Made by a program: the position numbers and the translations under genes
Source: an uncultured Campylobacter sp.
GTDB lineage: Bacteria; Campylobacterota; Campylobacteria; Campylobacterales; Campylobacteraceae
DNA: 64,000 nucleotides
Direction of reading: 5' to 3'
NCBI RefSeq assembly: GCF_963526985.1
Contig: NZ_CAURPW010000004.1
Span: 1 to 64,000, forward strand
In this document: one piece after another, positions 60,158 to 64,000 of the stretch
How positions within the stretch are numbered: position 1 is the first letter of the stretch
Layout of the letters: each line of letters starts with the position of its first letter
The notes under the pieces: model-generated
What the model was told of the DNA's origin: nothing
The model's database searches: none
Seen by the model: only the letters and a program-made list of their open reading frames with translations

Positions 60158-61334
60158 CCTATATACAGCAAATGTCGCCAAGCATCCAATTTGCGCTAAA
60201 TAATCTTAAACGGATTCTTAGCCGCTACTTCATCTTACTACTTATAACTCTTATAGGTTTTAAAATAACGCGAGCCATTTTATCAAAACTTCATCGCAAG
60301 CGCTTTGCTTATTTTGTATCTTTGGTGTTGCCATATACCCAGCCTCTCTACATCCATAGCTAAGCCGCATAAAGCAAAATACGTTCTTTAGATGAAGCGT
60401 GAAATTTACTTTTACTTAGCGTTATCATTGTGCTATGTTTGAGAAGTTACTTTTAAATTTGGTTAATCTATATTTACATGCCTTTGTCTGCTTGTAGCGA
60501 CAAAGCAAGTCACGGCTCTCTGCTAGCTTTGCTTTATTTGCCGCTAATAAAGCGCGCTATATCGAGAAACTCTCATAATATAGGCAATTAACTCGCTTAG
60601 CATAGCAGGAATATAAACTCTTTGCCGTCGCGCTTTAGCATATCTACTTCGCTATGTTTGCGCTCTTTAAAAATATAGTTAAGTTAAAAACTTTTAAAAA
60701 ACATCGCTGTTCTCTCCAAAATTTAAGTCGCAAGATTTACCGACCTAACCAAAAATCAAATACAAAGTCGCAAATTTTAAATACAAAACTCAAAAACGGC
60801 TGGAAATTTTACCAACTTTAAATTTAACCGGATTTCAAATCCAAAACCCGCTAACTTCGGCTGATTTAAAGACGGCACGCATTAAATATACTGATCAAAA
60901 TATAAAGACAAAAACTAATTTCCGTTCACCAAGACTTGAAGCTAAGCTCGGTCAAATAGTCCCGCAATCGGCGTTTTAGCTTATTTTATACCTAAAATTT
61001 GAAAGCTTTTTATAAAAATTCACAGATAAGCGCAACCGCTAAATTTAACAAGCGTAAACAAAAGCCAAAGTATGGCTAGCTGCTAAATTTACCGAAATCG
61101 CGCCAAATCGCTAACAACGGCACGTCAAAAGCACCTGCGTAAAATCTCAAAATTTATTAAAGGCAAGAACACCGTAATTCGCTAAATTTACCTTAGAAAC
61201 GACGTACAAAATGCGCCTACTAAAAAACTGTAAGTCATGAAATATAATAAGTTTGCGCCCGCCGTTTAAGCATTTTAATTTTTGACAAAATTAACAAAAA
61301 GCAAAGGCAAGCGACGCTCGCCTGCCCTCACTTT
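60158..61334. other. gene-free stretch of about 1.2 kb
   Basis: The longest non-coding region of the window. ORFs here are short, without good ribosome sites, and full of biased residues. A small hairpin (CTTTGTC with GACAAAG near 60481-60502) is visible. No RNA gene, insertion sequence end or phage site is recognised. It may be decayed sequence at the edge of the cts-chemoreceptor block. Confidence 0.5.
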
Positions 61335-61350
61335 AAATTTGATCAAATTT
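61335..61350. repeat. AAATTTGATCAAATTT palindrome
   Basis: A perfect 16-bp palindrome downstream of the YqeY-like gene (minus strand). Another of the AAATTT-centred dyads common in this window. Confidence 0.45.
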
Positions 61351-61382
61351 CAAAGCAAATTAGGTCAAATTTAAATGTAAAT

Positions 61383-61820
61383 TTAGCCTAGCAACCTCTT
61401 TGCGCACTCGCTTATGCTCTTGCCGTCGCTTCTAGCGCCGATTTTTTCTTTGGCCGCTTTCATCACCGCGCCGATATTTGCGCCCGCTCCTAGTCCCGCG
61501 ATGATCTCTTTGATCTGAGCTTCTAGCTCGTCCGCGCTTAGCTGCTTCGGTAGATAGCCGTTTATGATGTCGATCTCTTTTTGCTCATTTTGCGCCAGAT
61601 CGTCCCTGCCGCCGTTTTTATACTGCTCGATAGAGTCCATGCGGCGTTTTATCTGAGTTTGCAGGATCGGCAACACCTTTTCATCCGTCATTTCGGTGCG
61701 CTCATCGACTTCGACTTGCTTGATGACCGAGTTTACGAGCCTTAGCGTATCGCGGCGAAAGTTGTCTTTTTCTTTCATCGCAGTCTTGATGTCCTCTAAA
61801 ATTTGCTCTCTAATCGTCAT
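61383..61820 (-). CDS. GatB/YqeY-domain protein
   Basis: A 145-aa YqeY-family protein, all helical: MTIREQILEDIKTAMKEKDNF, then LRLVNSVIKQVEVDER and the C-terminal GAVMKAAKEKIGARSDGK. The domain is related to the tail of GatB, which binds tRNA in the amidotransferase, but the stand-alone protein's role is unclear. Start ATG follows AAAGGAGAAAAA. It is divergent from the phosphate transporter gene. Confidence 0.9.
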   Translation of the reverse strand: MTIREQILEDIKTAMKEKDNFRRDTLRLVNSVIKQVEVDERTEMTDEKVLPILQTQIKRRMDSIEQYKNGGRDDLAQNEQKEIDIINGYLPKQLSADELEAQIKEIIAGLGAGANIGAVMKAAKEKIGARSDGKSISECAKRLLG

Positions 61821-61848
61821 TTTTTCTCCTTTAAATTCAAGTGGGCAA

Positions 61849-61854
61849 ATTATA
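61849..61854 (-). promoter_or_regulatory. -10 element of the YqeY-like gene
   Basis: ATTATA as written, TATAAT on the minus strand, 29 nt upstream of the ATG. Confidence 0.5.
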
Positions 61855-61917
61855 ACGAAGCTAAAATTTAAAGCTAATAAAACCGCCTAAATTTGGCTTG
61901 CTTAAGAAAAATATAGT

Positions 61918-61923
61918 TATAAT
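61918..61923 (+). promoter_or_regulatory. -10 element of the phosphate transporter gene
   Basis: A perfect TATAAT 28 nt upstream of the TTG start at 61951. Confidence 0.5.
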
Positions 61924-61950
61924 TAGCCATTCATTTTTAAAAGGACTTGC

Positions 61951-63495
61951 TTGAGAAGCGACAATCTCTTTGCATTTGCGATCTTTATAATCACCGCATT
62001 CGGATTTTTCGTTTGGGGTTACCAGTATATCCCGACTCATCACTTTTTACTTTTTAGTATCGCTAGTATTTTCGGTATCTTTATGGCGTTTAACATCGGC
62101 GGCAACGACGTCGCAAACTCCTTTGGCACGAGCGTAGGCGCTAAGACCGTCACGATAAAGCAAGCCCTAGTTATAGCCGCTATTTTCGAGCTTAGCGGCG
62201 CGATATTTGCCGGCGGCGAGGTAACCAAAACTATCCGAGAAGGTATCGTGAGCTTCCCGCAGGAGGGCACGGAGCCGATGCTTTTCGTGCTCATTATGAT
62301 GTCGGCGCTTTTAAGCTCGGGTATTTGGCTATTTATCGCGTCTAAAAAGGGGTTGCCTATCTCCACGACGCACTCGATCGTTGGCGGTATCGTTGGAGCC
62401 GGGCTTACGATGGGCTTTACGACGATGGGCGGAGATAAAGCGCTAGCTATGGTTTCTTGGGGCGAGATAGGTAGGATCGCCGTTAGTTGGGTGATCTCGC
62501 CGCTGCTAGGAGGCATCCTTTCTTACTTCATTTACGGCTACATAAAATCTAAAATTTTGATCCCGACTCGTAAATTTACTCTAGAGCTAAAGGTGCTAAA
62601 ACGCGAACGTAAAGCCTATAAAGAGCGCTATCTACAAGAGCTAAAAACAAAACCCGAAAGCGAACAGATAAGGATACTAAGCAAGATCGCGGTCCTTGAC
62701 GACGACGACGTCGAAAGCGGCGAACGCAGTGAATACAAGCTCGCTATAAAAGCTATGAAAGAGCGCGAAAAAGAGATCGATACGTCAAAAGCCATGCGTA
62801 AGCACATCCCGATGGTAGCCGGCATCGGCGCGATCATCATCTCATCGATGATGCTTTTTAAAGGGCTTGAGCATCTAAATTTAGACCTAGGTTTTATCGG
62901 CACGATCTGGATTATCTGCGTCATCGGCATAGTCACCTATCTCGCCACGCTTGCGATGATAAACGTGATGAAAAAAGACAATGCCGAAAAGAGCACGAAT
63001 CGCATTTTCTCGTGGTTTCAGATATTTACGGCCTCCTCGTTTGCATTTTCTCACGGCGCCAACGACATCGCAAACGCCGTGGGTCCGTTTGCCGCGATCC
63101 TAGACGTGCTAAAAACAGGCTCGATAAACGCCACCGCTCCGGTGCCGGGCATCGCGATGGTGACGTTTGGTATCTCACTCGTGGTCGGGCTTTGGTTTTT
63201 AGGCAAAGAGGTTATCGCCACGATCGGTAGCAAGCTAGCCGAGATCCTGCCTACGACGGGCTTTAGCGCCGAGCTAGCGGCCAGTACCGTTATCCTGCTA
63301 GCCACAAAGCTCGGCATACCGGTATCATCGACGCACATCCTCATCGGCGCGGTGCTTGGTATCGGCATCCTAAACCGCGACGCCAACTGGAAGATGGTCA
63401 AGCCTATCGTGCTTGCATGGGTCATCACCCTACCGATTGCAGGCGGCTCGGCGGCGCTCATTTATATGCTGTTAAAAACGGTGCTAGGGTTATAA
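61951..63495 (+). CDS. pit: inorganic phosphate transporter, PiT family
   Basis: A 514-aa integral membrane protein that imports phosphate, usually as metal-phosphate with a proton or sodium ion. Two repeated PiT signatures are present: NIGGNDVANSFGTSVGAKT (about 50) and SHGANDIANAVGPFAAI (about 370), with STTHSIVGGIVGAG and SSTHILIGAVLGIG after them. About ten helices flank a charged cytoplasmic loop (about 205-285). Start is TTG 61951-61953 after AAAAGGACTTGC. Confidence 0.93.
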   Translation: MRSDNLFAFAIFIITAFGFFVWGYQYIPTHHFLLFSIASIFGIFMAFNIGGNDVANSFGTSVGAKTVTIKQALVIAAIFELSGAIFAGGEVTKTIREGIVSFPQEGTEPMLFVLIMMSALLSSGIWLFIASKKGLPISTTHSIVGGIVGAGLTMGFTTMGGDKALAMVSWGEIGRIAVSWVISPLLGGILSYFIYGYIKSKILIPTRKFTLELKVLKRERKAYKERYLQELKTKPESEQIRILSKIAVLDDDDVESGERSEYKLAIKAMKEREKEIDTSKAMRKHIPMVAGIGAIIISSMMLFKGLEHLNLDLGFIGTIWIICVIGIVTYLATLAMINVMKKDNAEKSTNRIFSWFQIFTASSFAFSHGANDIANAVGPFAAILDVLKTGSINATAPVPGIAMVTFGISLVVGLWFLGKEVIATIGSKLAEILPTTGFSAELAASTVILLATKLGIPVSSTHILIGAVLGIGILNRDANWKMVKPIVLAWVITLPIAGGSAALIYMLLKTVLGL

Positions 63496-63690
63496 ATTTA
63501 ACCCGTAGTTTGGGCCCGGGTTTGTCGTTTGCTTGTGCGTAAATTTTAATCCAAAGCTCATAAAATCGGCGACGATTTTATAAATTTGGGCTAAATTTAG
63601 CGCGCTCTTTGCCGTGCAAATTTGCGTTTAAAATTTATCGCTTGCATTCGGCATTTGCGCTAGGTCGGTAATTTTTAAAAAAGGAAAAAT

Positions 63691-64000
63691 ATGAGTAAAA
63701 TTTTATCCGCCGCACTTGCGGCCTCGCTTGCTTTTACGCTAATAAACGCGCAAGGATACGCAGCGATGCCGATGCCTAGGGCAGATGCGTTAAATTTTAC
63801 GCCGAGCAAAAATGCTAAATTCGTATCGCAAACGGCCGACGATGTGCCCCAAAAAGTAAATTCAGTCGACATCTACGTCTCAAATCTCTACTCAGCAAGC
63901 GGCGGCGTGCCTAATTACGTACGCGTTTACGATGCGATAGACGGCCTACTCATGGAAAATAACGTAGAAAGTCTGCAAAAGGCGATAAAAATCATCGAGG
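63691..64000 (+). CDS. secreted protein of unknown function (partial, runs off the window)
   Basis: An open frame from ATG 63691 to the window end, at least 103 codons, behind AAAAAAGGAAAAAT. It starts with a type I signal peptide (MSKILSAALAASLAFTLINA, then QGYA), so the product is periplasmic or exported. The visible mature part (VNSVDIYVSNLYSASGGVPN, then VRVYDAIDGLLMENNVES) matches no family that I recognise. The rest lies beyond 64000. Confidence 0.75.
   Translation, partial: MSKILSAALAASLAFTLINAQGYAAMPMPRADALNFTPSKNAKFVSQTADDVPQKVNSVDIYVSNLYSASGGVPNYVRVYDAIDGLLMENNVESLQKAIKIIE

Noticed and set aside
60172..60363. 63-codon ORF with a hydrophobic stretch
   Set aside because: The start is in the tail of a hairpin region without a ribosome site; no resemblance to a known small membrane protein.
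1..64000. CRISPR arrays, insertion sequences, prophage
   Set aside because: No regularly spaced repeats, transposase, integrase or phage structural genes were found on either strand.

Overview
The window is a typical Campylobacter-type (Campylobacterota) chromosome segment. AAATTT and CAAATTTG hexamers are everywhere, Leu codons CTA and TTA are frequent, ribosome sites are A-rich AAGGA, and genes are tightly overlapped (ATGA, TAATG, TGATG). The gene sets are Campylobacter ones: HydABCDE hydrogenase, a cts transformation/secretin cluster, three tandem metQ genes, and the S4-tsaE-lptB-rpoN, argG-rplI-hslVU-era and pycA-bpt-J-domain blocks. The moderate G+C suggests the C. rectus/showae/curvus side of the genus rather than C. 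jejuni, but this is inference; species cannot be fixed from the sequence alone.

Layout. 0.2-3.5 kb: an orphan prepilin, a leucine-rich-repeat protein and two small unknown genes. 3.6-18.9 kb (minus strand): a complete NiFe-hydrogenase locus. hydA-hydB-hydC-hydD-hydE-hypF-nikR forms one run, and hypB-hypC-hypD-hypE-hypA forms a second run with its own promoter; between them sit a DUF2157-like membrane protein and a GDYXXLXY protein. 19.2-21.2 kb: a coiled-coil protein and fumC. 21.2-28.6 kb: pbpC plus a bacterial alpha-2-macroglobulin. 28.7-32.7 kb: valS and diaminopimelate dehydrogenase. 32.7-37.3 kb: metN-metI and three metQ paralogues. A 19-codon Met-rich leader ORF and competing hairpins precede the first metQ, and an identical 45-nt hairpin element precedes each of the other two. 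37.3-37.6 kb: a 30-codon ORF and tRNA-Arg(GCG). 38.0-42.0 kb: pycA, a small gene, bpt, a J-domain protein and a membrane protein. 42.1-49.3 kb: rpoN, lptB, tsaE and an S4 protein, divergent from argG-rplI-hslV-hslU-era. 49.4-58.3 kb: an eight-gene type IV pilus/type II secretion-like (cts) cluster, visibly more A+T-rich, collinear with MSHA pilus operons but lacking pilins. 58.3-60.1 kb: a PAS protein and a soluble chemoreceptor. 61.4-64.0 kb: a YqeY-like gene, a PiT phosphate transporter and the start of a secreted protein.

How it fits together. Hyp proteins build the NiFe(CN)2CO site of HydB, HydD trims HydB, HydC passes electrons to quinone, and NikR links expression to nickel. The cts machine is the expected DNA-uptake apparatus, with the prepilin at 216-884 as a possible distant partner. 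The most interesting candidate for an undescribed system is the metQ leader: an ORF with three Met codons ends two bases before a chain of mutually exclusive hairpins, the last of which hides the metQ ribosome binding site. Other candidates are a PqqA-like mini-ORF, a receptor whose zinc-binding CZB domain has lost most ligands, and AAATTT-rich palindromes or insertions lying in frame inside conserved enzymes.
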